Numbered from the stretch's first letter, positions 8,257 to 17,421 are shown. The stretch: DNA of 64,000 nt from Streptococcus suis (GCF_019856455.1 NZ_CP082205.1:1798001-1862000); one strand, 5' to 3'. The notes: generated from the letters alone by a model not told the origin. Numbers and translations are program-made.

Positions 8257-9609
8257 TTATTTAATTGCCCGCTCACCTTCTACATAGAAGGTTGAAGTCA
8301 AGGTTTCTTGACCGTTGTTGACAAGGATTTCCACACAATTGGTGTCAACCAAGACCAACAAGTCTGTCGCTTTTACAGTAACTGCTCGGCGAACAGTTGA
8401 CCATTCCTCCTCACCAACTTGCTGGATTTTGAGAGAGCTACGGTCGATATAGACTTCTTGGCTTTCCTTATCGTAGCCGAATTGCAGGTAATCTTGGTCG
8501 CTTCCAAGTTTTAGTTCCAAACTGTCTTCCAGTCTAAGAGAGAGCTTGCTTGGACCTTGGATACTTTGTCCAATTTCAATATCGCTGAAGGCTTCCAAGA
8601 CACTTGTTGGCAGAACTTGGTGCAATCCGTTTTCAGTCTTCTTGAGAATGCGTGGAAGGGTCATCTGACCGTACCACTTATGGCCTAGGTCATTGGTCAC
8701 CAACTTGCGTCCCCAGGTATGCATCCAAGCAATCATAACACGTTCGCCTTCTGGACCTTCGGTAGTCTGAGCTGCGTAGAAGTCATGTCCGTGGTCGATT
8801 TCCTTGAAGGAATCCGCCACAAAGACTTTCTTATCCCAGTCCACATGACCTGTCACAAAGATGTTGGAATTGATATTGATAAAGTCATTCCCGTCTTTTT
8901 GGTAACGCATTGGAGAGATAATCAGGTACTCTTGACCGTCCACTTCAAAGTAGTCAGGACATTCCCAGACAAAGCCTTGGTTGGCATCACCTTTCAAGAA
9001 GATAGACTCAAATTTCCAATCCGTCAGGTTGGGAGAGCTGAGTAAGACGATACAGCCGACATTATCCTTATGCTTGGTTGCGACAACAGAATAGTAGTGA
9101 CCATCCTTCTCAAAAATCTTCGGATCGCGGAAGTCATTGGCAATGACTTCTTCTGGCAGTCCTTCTGCTGTTGCGACTGGATTCTGCTCGATTTTTTCAA
9201 AGTGAATACCGTCAGTCGAGAAAGCCATGTTCTGAACTTGGCTAACTGTCCCGTCTTCATTGACGATATGACCTGTGTACATGAGCCAGAGGACATCATC
9301 TTTGACAATGGCAGAGCCCGAGAAACAGCCGTCTTTATCGTAAGCTTTATCAGGAGCTAGGGCAACTGGAAGGTGTTCCCAGTTGACCAAGTCCTTACTT
9401 TTCGCATGCCCCCAATGCATTGGCCCCCAGACACTTTCATAGGGATTGAATTGATAAAAGAGGTGGTATTCTCCACGGAAATAGATAAATCCATTTGGGT
9501 CGTTAATCCAGCCTGTTTCTGGTGTTAAATGGGCGTGTGGTTTGAAAATCGGATTGACATTTCCTTTTTCTGTTTGAATAAATTGATTGGCTTCTACTAC
9601 TGTTTTCAC
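8257..9609 (-). CDS. susH: GH32 sucrose-6-phosphate hydrolase / beta-fructosidase
   Basis: 450 residues with the three GH32 acid motifs: WINDPNG near residue 35 (nucleophile Asp), FRDPKIF near 160 (transition-state stabiliser) and WECPDYF near 215 (acid/base Glu). A beta-sandwich module makes up the C-terminal third. No signal peptide, so it acts in the cytoplasm on sucrose or short fructans imported by the sus transporter. It is the last gene of susT1-susT2-susX-susH, 18 bases after susX. The name follows pneumococcal SusH by gene order and family; phosphorylated versus free substrate cannot be told from sequence. Confidence 0.9.
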   Translation of the reverse strand: MKTVVEANQFIQTEKGNVNPIFKPHAHLTPETGWINDPNGFIYFRGEYHLFYQFNPYESVWGPMHWGHAKSKDLVNWEHLPVALAPDKAYDKDGCFSGSAIVKDDVLWLMYTGHIVNEDGTVSQVQNMAFSTDGIHFEKIEQNPVATAEGLPEEVIANDFRDPKIFEKDGHYYSVVATKHKDNVGCIVLLSSPNLTDWKFESIFLKGDANQGFVWECPDYFEVDGQEYLIISPMRYQKDGNDFININSNIFVTGHVDWDKKVFVADSFKEIDHGHDFYAAQTTEGPEGERVMIAWMHTWGRKLVTNDLGHKWYGQMTLPRILKKTENGLHQVLPTSVLEAFSDIEIGQSIQGPSKLSLRLEDSLELKLGSDQDYLQFGYDKESQEVYIDRSSLKIQQVGEEEWSTVRRAVTVKATDLLVLVDTNCVEILVNNGQETLTSTFYVEGERAIK

Positions 9610-9627
9610 AGGCAGCCTCCTTTTAAA

Positions 9628-11243
9628 TTACTGATTTTCTTTGTACTGATCGTAGTATTTTTGCTTGATAGCCAACCAGTCAGAAAGACCATAGCTTTCC
9701 AATTCTTTCAAGTAGCTATCCCACTCTTCTTCGATACCACCGTTTACAATCCATTCTGCACGTTTACGGTAGATGAAGTCGTTCATATCTGCTTCAACTT
9801 GGGCAATCTTATCCAAATCTTCTTGTTCCATGAAGACACGAGGGTAGATGTCATCGTTGGTCACATAATCAAGATAGGTTGCGTGCATCAAGTCCAAACG
9901 CCATTTCGCATCGTCTGGCATAGTTGTCACAGTTCCGTAGTACTCATCAAGAATAGCTAGCGGTCCACCAACTTCTGTCTTCTGACGCAATTCGCCTGGA
10001 GCTGTCCCCTCTAATGGCAAGTGTTTTAAGCTATTGGTTGCTTTGTCAAGTTCAAAAATATTTTGCTGTGTTTCATCCCCATAGGTACCCCAGTTGTTTT
10101 GGACCGATTGGAGCGGAGCGGAGCGTATTGGGCATCAATCCATTTAGCAGTTAATTCCAAGTTTTTATTTGCCGAGGTGATAACCATGCGGTCACGCTGG
10201 AAGCCCATACCGTTTGTACGTGTGATGTGCTTGGTTCCGTCAGGCCCTGCCAACACAGGCAAGATATCATAAGTATCGTTCATACCTGTAATGTTAGCTT
10301 TATCCCAAGTGAAGTAAACACCGTATAGATTTTCACTACCTTTGGCAATGTAAGTATTCCAATCTTGTTCAAACGCTTCCGGATCTAGAAGACCTTTTTC
10401 TTGAAGGGTACGCATGAACTCAACACCTTCTTTGTAGTCTTCATTGTCCGCTGTGAAGTCAACAGTTCCGTCATTGCTAACAACTAAGTGATCATCATTA
10501 TCACCAACACCGAATGCCCCAAAAAGAATTTTGAAGTCTTCATTTCCTCCACCATTAATGAAGCCCATCGGAATTTCATCCGCCTTACCATTGCCATTTG
10601 GATCCTGTGTTTTAAAGGCTTCAAGGACCTTAATCAAGTCATCTGTTGTTTTTGGCATTTCAAGACCGAGTTTGTTCAACCATTCCTTGTTAATCCAAGC
10701 AATGTCATTAACGGTATGGATAGACTCCTTGCCCTCTCCTAATTCTTCAATCCATGGGAATGAATAGATATGACCGTCTGGTGCTGTAATCATGGAACGG
10801 TACTCTGGATTTTCATCCAAAATTTTCTTGAGGTTTGGCATATGCTCATCAATCAAGTCTTCAACTGGTACGATAACCCCTTGTTTTGCCCAGTTCATCA
10901 ATTCCACATCGGAAGCACCATCATTATGGATGGCGTCTGGCAAATCACCTGAAGCAATGTCCAAGTTCCGCTTTTCACCAAAATCTGACTGGTAGTTTGT
11001 CCAATCGATATGCACACCTGTTTCTTCTTCTAAACGCTTGAAAATTAATTTTTCATTTGGATCTGCTGGAGCTAGAGGTGAACTAGCTGTCATGAACTTA
11101 AGCGTCACAGATTTCTCCAGCGGGAATTGAACATTTTTCAATTCATAATCAGGGCTTGATGCAGTATTTTTTGAGCCACAAGCAGCCAACAACACGGTAC
11201 TTGCTAGAAGCGTAACAACTGTTTTTCCAAATGTGTGTTTCAT
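9628..11243 (-). pseudogene. susX: Sugar ABC transporter substrate-binding lipoprotein SusX, frameshifted
   Basis: The ATG at 11243 starts a lipoprotein signal (MKHTFGKTVVTLLAS... with lipobox LLAAC) and a binding-protein body typical of LplA/SusX proteins (about 540 residues). At 10110-10124 the + strand has three GGAGC units. With two units the reading continues APLQSVQNNWGTYGDETQQN and joins the downstream frame without loss. With three, the frame changes and stops at 10026, removing about 140 C-terminal residues. The rest of the frame (to 9628) is intact. The neighbouring transporter genes are whole, so the loss is recent or reversible. Gene order and family support susX. Confidence 0.9.
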
Positions 11244-11292
11244 CAGAAACAACCTCCTATATTGTTTTCTAAAAAATAATTAATACTTATTA

Positions 11293-11394
11293 TACTCAAT
11301 GAAAATCAAAAACAGACTAGGCGACGCAGATGCAGATAGAACTGACGTTCATCAAATCAAGTCAACAACGTCTGCTTTTGATTTTCGAAGAGTA
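11293..11394 (+). repeat. RUP-like repeat, intact copy between susT2 and susX
   Basis: TACTCAATGAAAATCAAA ... TTTGATTTTCGAAGAGTA, about 102 bp with imperfect terminal inverted repeats and flanking TA. The ends match the pneumococcal RUP element (a MITE thought to be moved by an IS630-type transposase). The element abuts the susT2 stop codon. Confidence 0.85.
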
Positions 11395-12282
11395 TTAACC
11401 TTTTAATGAACCAGCCATAATACCCTTGTCAAAGTATTTCTGGAAGAATGGATACATGACAATGAGTGGCAAGCTTGAGATGACAATGGTCGCATACTTA
11501 ATCATTTCTGCGATGCGTTTCATTTCATTCATGGCGGCCTGGGCTCCAATCATGTCCTTAGCAGGCTCGCTTTGAATGAGGATTTTACGAAGTACTAGTT
11601 GGAGTGGCTCCAAGTCTGGATCCTTGATGTAAATCATGGCATCAAAGTAAGAATTCCATTGACCTACAAAGGCATAGAGGAAGAGCACAAACATAATTGG
11701 CTTAGCTAGTGGAATCATGATTTTCCAGAAAATCTGAAATTCATTGGCACCATCCATTACCGCTGCTTCTACTAATTCATCTGGCAAGCCTTGGAAATAG
11801 GTCCGTGCCAAGATGATATTCCAAACATTGACTGCACCAGGGATAATAATGGCCCAAACGGTGTTCAGCATTCCCAAATCTTTAACCAAGAGATAAGTCG
11901 GAACAAGTCCACCACCGAAGAACATGGTAAAAACGAGGAAGGCATTAATCCATTTTTTCCCAACCAAATCTTTTTTAGAGAGCGGGTAGGCAGTCATGAC
12001 TGAGATAGCCACGGTCACGAAGGCAAAGGAGAAGGAATAAAAGAGGGAGTTGAAAAATCCGCGTAGGATAGACTTGTCTGAAAATACCCGTTGGTAACCT
12101 TCTACTGTCCAGTCCTTTGGATCAAAGCTAATTCCCTTGCTGACCAAGGCCTGCGGATCCATAAAGGAAGCGACTAAGATATAGACCATAGGCACAACTG
12201 TTATGAGAACAAGAAATGCCAGCAAGATTTTATTGACAATCAGCATTCGCTTGTCAAATTTTGTGTACATTTGTGTATTCAT
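11395..12282 (-). CDS. susT2: Sugar ABC transporter permease SusT2 (LplC/CUT1 type)
   Basis: 295 residues with six predicted membrane segments and the EAA loop ELVEAAVMDGANEFQIFWKI (about residue 180) that docks with the ATPase. This is a CUT1-family inner permease subunit. It pairs with SusT1 encoded nine bases upstream. No ATPase gene is in the operon; CUT1 systems of this type usually share a common ATPase such as MsmK, encoded elsewhere. A RUP-like repeat begins right at its stop codon and separates it from susX. Confidence 0.92.
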   Translation of the reverse strand: MNTQMYTKFDKRMLIVNKILLAFLVLITVVPMVYILVASFMDPQALVSKGISFDPKDWTVEGYQRVFSDKSILRGFFNSLFYSFSFAFVTVAISVMTAYPLSKKDLVGKKWINAFLVFTMFFGGGLVPTYLLVKDLGMLNTVWAIIIPGAVNVWNIILARTYFQGLPDELVEAAVMDGANEFQIFWKIMIPLAKPIMFVLFLYAFVGQWNSYFDAMIYIKDPDLEPLQLVLRKILIQSEPAKDMIGAQAAMNEMKRIAEMIKYATIVISSLPLIVMYPFFQKYFDKGIMAGSLKG

Positions 12283-12291
12283 ACGAACCTC

Positions 12292-13212
12292 CTATAAGCC
12301 TTGTCCATCATTGATGCGTTTGACAATCTTATTGACTGCAATCAGCAGGATAATATTGATAAGTGCGTTAAATAAGCCAACCGCTGTTGAATAAGAGTAG
12401 TCCCCTGACACCAAACCGATTTTATAGACATAGGTTGAAATGATTTCAGAACTGGTTAGGTTGAGGGAGGTCTGCATCAGGAAGGCTTTTTCGTAACCAA
12501 CGTTCATGATGCCCCCAGCTGCTAAGATAAACTGAATGACCATAACTGGTTTTAGTGCTGGTAAGTCAATATGCCAGATACGTTGGAAGATATTGGCACC
12601 GTCTAGCTTCGCTGCTTCAATCAAGGCCGGATCGACATTGACCAAGGTAGCCGTGTAGAGTGTTGACGCCCAACCCATTCCCTGCCAAATACCACTGAGG
12701 ATGTAGAGGGGTCTAAAGAAATCAGGGTCTGTCAGGAAGTTGGCTTCAATGCCAAACATACCTAGGATGGAATTGACCGGTCCTCCTACTGAGAAGAAGA
12801 GGAAAATCATACCGACAATGACCACGACTGAGATAAAGTTTGGAGCGTAGAGCACCAACTGAATCCGTTTTTTAGCCTTATCGCTCAATAGTTGGTTGAG
12901 CATGATGGCCAAAATAATGGGTGGGAGAAATCCTAGGAGTAGGCCGTAGACACTCAATTTCAAGGTGTTGGCAAGTAAGGTGCCGAAATTTGGAGAAGAG
13001 AGAAACTTGGTAAACTCTTCAAATCCAATCCACTCACTACCAAGCACCCCCTTTAAAGGATTATAATCTTTAAAGGCAATCAGCACTCCGTACATGGGAA
13101 TGTAACGGAAGATGAAAGTCAAGACCAAGCCTGGTAGTAACATCAGTAACAAGAGTTTCTGTTGCTTGATTCTATCGAATAGACTAGCTTGTTGCAGTTT
13201 TGATGTTTTCAT
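12292..13212 (-). CDS. susT1: Sugar ABC transporter permease SusT1 (LplB/CUT1 type)
   Basis: 306 residues. It has a cytoplasmic N-terminus with basic residues, then six membrane segments, starting LLLMLLPGLVLTFIFRYIPM, and the EAA loop PALIEAAKLDGANIFQRIWH near residue 205. It forms the membrane channel with SusT2. First structural gene of the operon; AGGAG precedes the ATG and a perfect palindromic operator TTTGAAACGTTTCAAA lies just upstream of the ribosome site. Confidence 0.92.
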   Translation of the reverse strand: MKTSKLQQASLFDRIKQQKLLLLMLLPGLVLTFIFRYIPMYGVLIAFKDYNPLKGVLGSEWIGFEEFTKFLSSPNFGTLLANTLKLSVYGLLLGFLPPIILAIMLNQLLSDKAKKRIQLVLYAPNFISVVVIVGMIFLFFSVGGPVNSILGMFGIEANFLTDPDFFRPLYILSGIWQGMGWASTLYTATLVNVDPALIEAAKLDGANIFQRIWHIDLPALKPVMVIQFILAAGGIMNVGYEKAFLMQTSLNLTSSEIISTYVYKIGLVSGDYSYSTAVGLFNALINIILLIAVNKIVKRINDGQGL

Positions 13213-13223
13213 AAGAACTCCTT

Positions 13224-13239
13224 TTTGAAACGTTTCAAA
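13224..13239. promoter_or_regulatory. LacI-type operator upstream of susT1
   Basis: Perfect palindrome TTTGAAACGTTTCAAA about 12 bases before the susT1 ATG. The same sequence occurs upstream of susR (14373-14387), so it is the likely SusR operator. It also resembles a CcpA cre box. Confidence 0.75.
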
Positions 13240-13279
13240 TTTATTGATTTTAGAAAGAGGTCTAACCCTCCGTTTTTTT

Positions 13280-13290
13280 AAAACGTTTCA
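13280..13290. promoter_or_regulatory. Second, half-degenerate operator in the susT1 leader
   Basis: AAAACGTTTCA keeps the CGTTTCA core of the palindromic sus operator, about 50 bases from the first site. Two such sites could hold a looped repressor dimer pair. Confidence 0.45.
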
Positions 13291-13332
13291 TTTTTCTTGT
13301 AAAAATAAAACCAACTGTTTATTGATGATTTT

Positions 13333-13361
13333 ATTTTACCATTGTAACCGTTTTCTGTCAA
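13333..13361 (-). promoter_or_regulatory. susT1 promoter with a cre-like box in the spacer
   Basis: TTGACA (13361-13356), 17-base spacer, TAAAAT (13338-13333). The spacer and -35 edge hold AGAAAACGGTTACA (13356-13343), close to the CcpA cre consensus. This suggests catabolite repression on top of SusR control. Confidence 0.75.
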
Positions 13362-13370
13362 CCCCTATTT

Positions 13371-14357
13371 TCAATTTTTTGTCGTTTTTCCTTCAACATA
13401 GGAAATCGGCAAGGTGATTTGTTGTGGTTGCCCTTTTCTATCAATGATATCAATCAAACAAGCCACTGCTTCTTGAGCCATTCTTTCTAACGGTTGACGA
13501 ATGGTGGAAAGTTCTAGAGAGCGTTCACTTGCCAACTGAATACCATCATAGCCAATCACCTGCACATCTTCTGGAACCCGTCGTCCCAGTTTTTCCAAAA
13601 CAGCAAGTGTGTCTAGGGCCGTAAAATCATTGATGGTGAAAATGGCGTCAACCTGTGGATTGTTAATTAGAAACTCTTCGACTTGACCGACAAAGTCATC
13701 ATATGGCTCTTCCAAGTCCAAGACATGACAAGGAAAACCTGCCTCTAAAATTCGCTTTTCAAAATACAATCTACGCTTCTTGGTTTCATTGATGGTTTTA
13801 TTGTGCCCACCAATAAAGGCAAATTGGCTACCACCTTTTTCAATCAAGGTGTTCGCTGCTAGTTCTGCACCAGCTTGGTTGTCCGAGCTGACACAGGCTA
13901 TAGCCTTATTCTCATAGGTGCGATCGATACTGACAAAGGGGATATTGGATGATAGATAATCATCAATAGGACTATAGGTAATGGCGATAATACCGTCCAC
14001 CTTATTTTGCTGGAGCATGGTTAGGTAGTCCAGTTCCCGCTTAGGGCCTGAGATATTGCAAAGCAAGAGTTTGTAGTTCTTCTTGCTCAGGGCTACTTCG
14101 ACATGGTAGGCAAACTCTCCAAAAAATGGATGCCAAACTGTCGGAATAATCAAGGCGATGGTTTCGGTTTTGTTCTTCTTCATGCCACGAGCATAGACAT
14201 CTGGGATGTAATTCAATTCCTTGATGGCTGCTTTGACTTTTTCAAGCGTACTTTCCTTAATACCTGGCTCATTGTTGATAACTCTTGATACAGTCCCAAC
14301 GCTTACACCAGCAACTCGCGCAACGTCTTTCATGGTGATTGATTTTTGCTCTTCCAT
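13371..14357 (-). CDS. susR: LacI-family repressor of the sus operon
   Basis: 328 residues. The N-terminal HTH is ITMKDVARVAGVSVGTVSRV with a hinge helix, followed by a periplasmic-binding-protein-like ligand domain (IALIIPTVWHPFF onward, VIGYDGIQLA near residue 270). It is expected to bind GAAACGTTTC-type operators, which occur both in front of susR and in front of susT1, and to release them with a sucrose-derived ligand. It is encoded on the same strand as the operon but has its own promoter. Confidence 0.92.
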   Translation of the reverse strand: MEEQKSITMKDVARVAGVSVGTVSRVINNEPGIKESTLEKVKAAIKELNYIPDVYARGMKKNKTETIALIIPTVWHPFFGEFAYHVEVALSKKNYKLLLCNISGPKRELDYLTMLQQNKVDGIIAITYSPIDDYLSSNIPFVSIDRTYENKAIACVSSDNQAGAELAANTLIEKGGSQFAFIGGHNKTINETKKRRLYFEKRILEAGFPCHVLDLEEPYDDFVGQVEEFLINNPQVDAIFTINDFTALDTLAVLEKLGRRVPEDVQVIGYDGIQLASERSLELSTIRQPLERMAQEAVACLIDIIDRKGQPQQITLPISYVEGKTTKN

Positions 14358-14372
14358 GGTTTACCCCTTTCT

Positions 14373-14387
14373 TTTGAAACGTTTCAA
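14373..14387. promoter_or_regulatory. Operator in the susR leader
   Basis: TTTGAAACGTTTCAA, the same palindrome as at 13224-13239, between the susR -10 box and its ATG. Indicates autoregulation. Confidence 0.75.
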
Positions 14388-14398
14388 TAATTTACACT

Positions 14399-14427
14399 AG
14401 AATATCATTGATAGCGTTTTCTGTCAA
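14399..14427 (-). promoter_or_regulatory. susR promoter with a cre-like box in the spacer
   Basis: TTGACA (14427-14422), 17-base spacer, TATTCT (14404-14399). AGAAAACGCTATCA (14422-14409) in the spacer differs from the CcpA cre consensus at one position. Confidence 0.7.
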
Positions 14428-14450
14428 GAAAAATTGACTTGTTAGCACAT

Positions 14451-14492
14451 AAAAACACCCAAAAAGCTAGAATAATTCCAACTTTTGGGTGC
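14451..14492 (-). terminator. Terminator upstream of susR, ending the 14514 gene
   Basis: CACCCAAAAG...CTTTTTGGGTG stem with long loop, followed by TTTTTA on the minus strand. Confidence 0.75.
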
Positions 14493-14513
14493 CGTTCCAA
14501 AATCTTTTCTATT

Positions 14514-15059
14514 TTACTTGTACATCTTCTTCATTGGGTGTTTTGCAAGCACTTCTGGGTGATTATCGAGTACAGCTCTGCCTTTTTCCGTCAGGGCATA
14601 GCCACGGACAGTAAAGTATGGAGCCAGCTTTTCTTCTGTCAAGTTGTCCTTGAGGGCAGTGTCGAGGTCTGCCGCCTTCATCTTGGACAGGCCTGTCACG
14701 CCTTCTGCCTTGAGGATATTCTTCTTGGCAGTGGAGGTGATGTGGTCCAGCGAATCAAAGGCCGATTCCACATAAGCATAACCGTCTACGATCAACTGCT
14801 CCATGTGAGCAGGACCGTTGATACCATACATGTACTCAAAGTACTTGGAGTAGGGCGTCGTCGTTTCAAAAGAACCCAGGCTAATCCGCCATAGCAAAAT
14901 TATATCACCTGGCAAAATACCTTCTTGCAGACGAACCATATTGCGTTTGGGCACTGGCTTAGCTTCTAAGAGCCAGGTCGCTAGGTCGCGTTCTGGGGAG
15001 ATATAGGGTTTGACCTCGTGGTCTTTATACATTTCTTCAACACGATTCTGGAGTGACAT
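14514..15059 (-). CDS. Uncharacterised protein, SAP-domain-like C-terminus
   Basis: 181 soluble residues. I do not recognise a characterised family. The C-terminal part GLSKMKAADLDTALKDN resembles the helix-turn-helix SAP fold, followed by YALTEKGRAVLDNHPEVL, a winged-helix-like pattern seen in streptococcal SAP-annotated proteins. Cytoplasmic, no signal. Its ATG directly follows the stop of the upstream VOC gene (TAAATG), so the two are translationally coupled. Confidence 0.6.
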   Translation of the reverse strand: MSLQNRVEEMYKDHEVKPYISPERDLATWLLEAKPVPKRNMVRLQEGILPGDIILLWRISLGSFETTTPYSKYFEYMYGINGPAHMEQLIVDGYAYVESAFDSLDHITSTAKKNILKAEGVTGLSKMKAADLDTALKDNLTEEKLAPYFTVRGYALTEKGRAVLDNHPEVLAKHPMKKMYK

Positions 15060-15437
15060 TTACTTTACCTCACGAATTGCGTAATAATTTCCATCATTGT
15101 CTGCAAAGCTAATTACCTTCATGAAACCAAGGTCCATGACTGGATTCGTTGTGACACCACGTTCAACAAGTTCTTCGTAAGTTTTGGCTACATCTACTGA
15201 TGTCATTAAGATTGATGGTGTACCTAAGTTTAATTCTGGCTCCATTTCAGCAACCTCCGCCTTATCATGAAGTACAAATTGTACCTCACTATCTGATTTA
15301 GGTGCAATAATGTAAGAAGTTTGGGGGCCTTGCACCTGTTTTTCTACACGTTCAAATCCCATTTTCTCTTTCCAAAATCGAGCTGAAGCCTCAATATCAT
15401 TCACATATAACATAACTTGTCCGATTGATTGAATCAT
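15060..15437 (-). CDS. VOC-family protein (glyoxalase/bleomycin-resistance fold)
   Basis: About 125 residues from the ATG at 15437, chosen because AGAGG lies eight bases upstream and the N-terminus then starts at the first strand (MIQSIGQVMLYVNDIEASAR). The fold repeats as FERVEKQVQG...VQFVLHD and ends SFADNDGNYYAIREV. The classical metal-binding His at the N-terminal position is Gln here, so it may bind a ligand without metal, like many antibiotic-binding VOC proteins. Operon with the 14514 gene. Confidence 0.8.
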   Translation of the reverse strand: MIQSIGQVMLYVNDIEASARFWKEKMGFERVEKQVQGPQTSYIIAPKSDSEVQFVLHDKAEVAEMEPELNLGTPSILMTSVDVAKTYEELVERGVTTNPVMDLGFMKVISFADNDGNYYAIREVK

Positions 15438-15521
15438 CTTAAATACCTCTTTTGCGTTGTACGAACATGTGTTCAAACCATTATACACTAGATAGGGATA
15501 TTCTCCAAAGAAAAACGACTC

Positions 15522-15878
15522 TTAGAGCCGTTCAAAACCTAGGAAACGAGTCCCTTGAAAATGCAGGGTGCCTACATCTCCCTCTGCTAAAAGGGCATAT
15601 TCATCTGAACGAAGGCGAAATTCCTGCCGTTTTCCCTCCCATTCAAACGTTACATAATAATTGGTTCGTGCTACTTCGTTACCAAAAACATGGGTTCGTT
15701 TAGAGACAAGCTTAGCCTTGCAAGATTCTTTGGGCGCCCGATTGTTGTGGTGCCATTCCATAAAATTTTTAATAATATGGAAACAAACCGTCGCTAATAT
15801 GATCGCGGAAAAACTGTAGAAAAGGACCGTATGCCATACTAGGCTTCCATCTGGGGCAAACAAGTTCTCAAACATCAT
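15522..15878 (-). CDS. DUF2500-like single-pass membrane protein
   Basis: 118 residues from the ATG at 15878 (a second ATG follows directly; AGGAG precedes). One membrane segment near residues 17-40 (VLFYSFSAIILATVCFHII) and a C-terminal cytoplasmic or surface domain (CKAKLVSKRTHVFGNE...YYVTFEWEGKRQEFRL) resembling DUF2500. Function unknown. Single gene, divergent from the ppiA-like gene at 16018. Confidence 0.6.
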   Translation of the reverse strand: MMFENLFAPDGSLVWHTVLFYSFSAIILATVCFHIIKNFMEWHHNNRAPKESCKAKLVSKRTHVFGNEVARTNYYVTFEWEGKRQEFRLRSDEYALLAEGDVGTLHFQGTRFLGFERL

Positions 15879-16017
15879 TATTCTCCTTTTGTATCTGTAA
15901 ATATAGTATATCATATTATTGTTTTAGATACGCTTTTTATACTAGATAAAAATTGAAAAAATCCATATTTCATGGTAGAATGAGCATAATTTTGAACAAG
16001 ACAAGAAAGGATTTTCA

Positions 16018-16821
16018 ATGAAAAAAATACTAGCTCTTGCTCTAGCTTCGAGCATCTTGCTAACTGCCTGCACAAACAACTCGACAGCTAACAGCTCATC
16101 TTCTACAGCGTCTAGCTCTAGTTCAAGCTCGACTACGACAGCTGATACAACTGCCTCTAGCCAATATGCCAAAGATTTGGCATACGCCATTAACAATCCC
16201 AAAGCTACATTCCCCCAACTTTCCAATGAAATTGGTGAAAATGAGGCTGCTGTTAAAATAAAAACAACCGAAGGCGACATCACTATAAAACTCTTCCCCG
16301 AGCAAGCACCACTAACTGTGGAAAACTTTCTGACTCATGCGAAGGAAGGATACTATAATGGAACGATCTTCCATCGTGTCATTAAGGATTTCATGATTCA
16401 AGGTGGCGATCCTCTTGGAAATGGTACTGGTGGAGAGTCTATCTGGGCCGGAAAAGATACTACTATCGATGCTGGGAATGGTTTTAAAGACGAGATTTCA
16501 GCTTTCCTTTATAACATTCGTGGCTCACTTTCTATGGCAAACGCTGGCGCGGGAACAAATGGAAGTCAGTTTTTCATCAATCAAAATACAACAGACATGT
16601 CTAGCCAACTCTCCAGTTCTAGCTATCCTGGTAAAATCATTGACGCTTATAAAAACGGAGGCAATCCAAACTTAGATGGCAAGCATACCGTATTTGGTCA
16701 AGTCATTGAAGGGATGGACATCGTGGATAAAATCGCTTCAGTCGAAACAGACACTAGCGATAAACCTAAAACAGATGTTAAGATTGAGTCAATTGAGATC
16801 ATTAAAGACTACACTAACTAG
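16018..16821 (+). CDS. ppiA: Secreted peptidyl-prolyl cis-trans isomerase lipoprotein (cyclophilin)
   Basis: 267 residues. Lipoprotein signal [18 protein letters not shown] with lipid-modified Cys18, then a Ser/Thr-rich linker to about residue 48, then a cyclophilin domain from about residue 75. The latter shows [15 protein letters not shown] (catalytic Arg and Gln) and [18 protein letters not shown]. It folds exported proteins at the outer face of the membrane; the streptococcal homologue is called SlrA. It has its own terminator and is not in an operon. Confidence 0.93.
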   Translation: MKKILALALASSILLTACTNNSTANSSSSTASSSSSSSTTTADTTASSQYAKDLAYAINNPKATFPQLSNEIGENEAAVKIKTTEGDITIKLFPEQAPLTVENFLTHAKEGYYNGTIFHRVIKDFMIQGGDPLGNGTGGESIWAGKDTTIDAGNGFKDEISAFLYNIRGSLSMANAGAGTNGSQFFINQNTTDMSSQLSSSSYPGKIIDAYKNGGNPNLDGKHTVFGQVIEGMDIVDKIASVETDTSDKPKTDVKIESIEIIKDYTN

Positions 16822-16831
16822 GTCAGACCAA

Positions 16832-16874
16832 TAAAAAATGAAAACTTGAGAATTTCCTCAAGTTTTCATTTTTT
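16832..16874. terminator. Bidirectional terminator between ppiA and the ECF gene
   Basis: AAAAATGAAAACTTGAG...CTCAAGTTTTCATTTTT, long A/T-flanked stem shared by convergent genes. Confidence 0.92.
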
Positions 16875-16875
16875 A

Positions 16876-17421
16876 TTACAATTGCTTTCCTTGTTTTCCA
16901 TTATATAAACCCTTGAATACTTGATAGAGGATTGGTACAGCAATGATGGTCGTAATTGCAGTGCCATAGGTTCCTAAGATTCTACCCAAAGCTGCGAGGA
17001 AGGAAGCTGAGAAGGTTAACCCTCCGACAAAACTTCCCGTTAATGTATACTTCAATAGGTTCAAGATAATTTTTGTAATTGCCGCAACAATTCCAACCAA
17101 AATAATATTGGTTAAGCGATCATTTTCCTTGAGGAATTTCTCGTAAAACAAATGCAAAATGAAGCAGACGATGAGCGATTCTAAAATGGTAATCCAGGCA
17201 ACGGAAGCATATCCCGACAGTAAATCAAAGATGCCTAGACCGAGTGAGGCTGCCAGCGCCCCTTTTTTGGCACCAAAGATTAATACTCCTACTACCACCA
17301 GAGCATTGCCTAGATGGACAAATTGACTCCCAAAAGGAATACGAATAAAGAAGACAACCACACAAATAAGGGCTGCAAATAGGCTAATTTCTGTTAATTG
17401 ACGTAATTGACTCTGTTTCAT
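16876..17421 (-). CDS. ECF transporter substrate-binding (S) component, probably vitamin B6
   Basis: 181 residues, about six membrane segments, with the N-terminal cytoplasmic helix and Ala-rich first segment usual for ECF S components (LFAALICVVVFFIRIP). It has no ATPase or T component nearby, so it would use the shared EcfAA'T module. The ATG overlaps the pyridoxal-kinase stop by four bases (ATGA), which strongly suggests that the substrate is a vitamin B6 form (PdxU-like). Function is inferred from context. Confidence 0.85.
   Translation of the reverse strand: MKQSQLRQLTEISLFAALICVVVFFIRIPFGSQFVHLGNALVVVGVLIFGAKKGALAASLGLGIFDLLSGYASVAWITILESLIVCFILHLFYEKFLKENDRLTNIILVGIVAAITKIILNLLKYTLTGSFVGGLTFSASFLAALGRILGTYGTAITTIIAVPILYQVFKGLYNGKQGKQL

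Noticed and set aside
10026..10028. Programmed frameshift in susX
   Set aside because: No slippery heptamer or downstream pseudoknot is visible. A repeat-unit gain explains the shift exactly.
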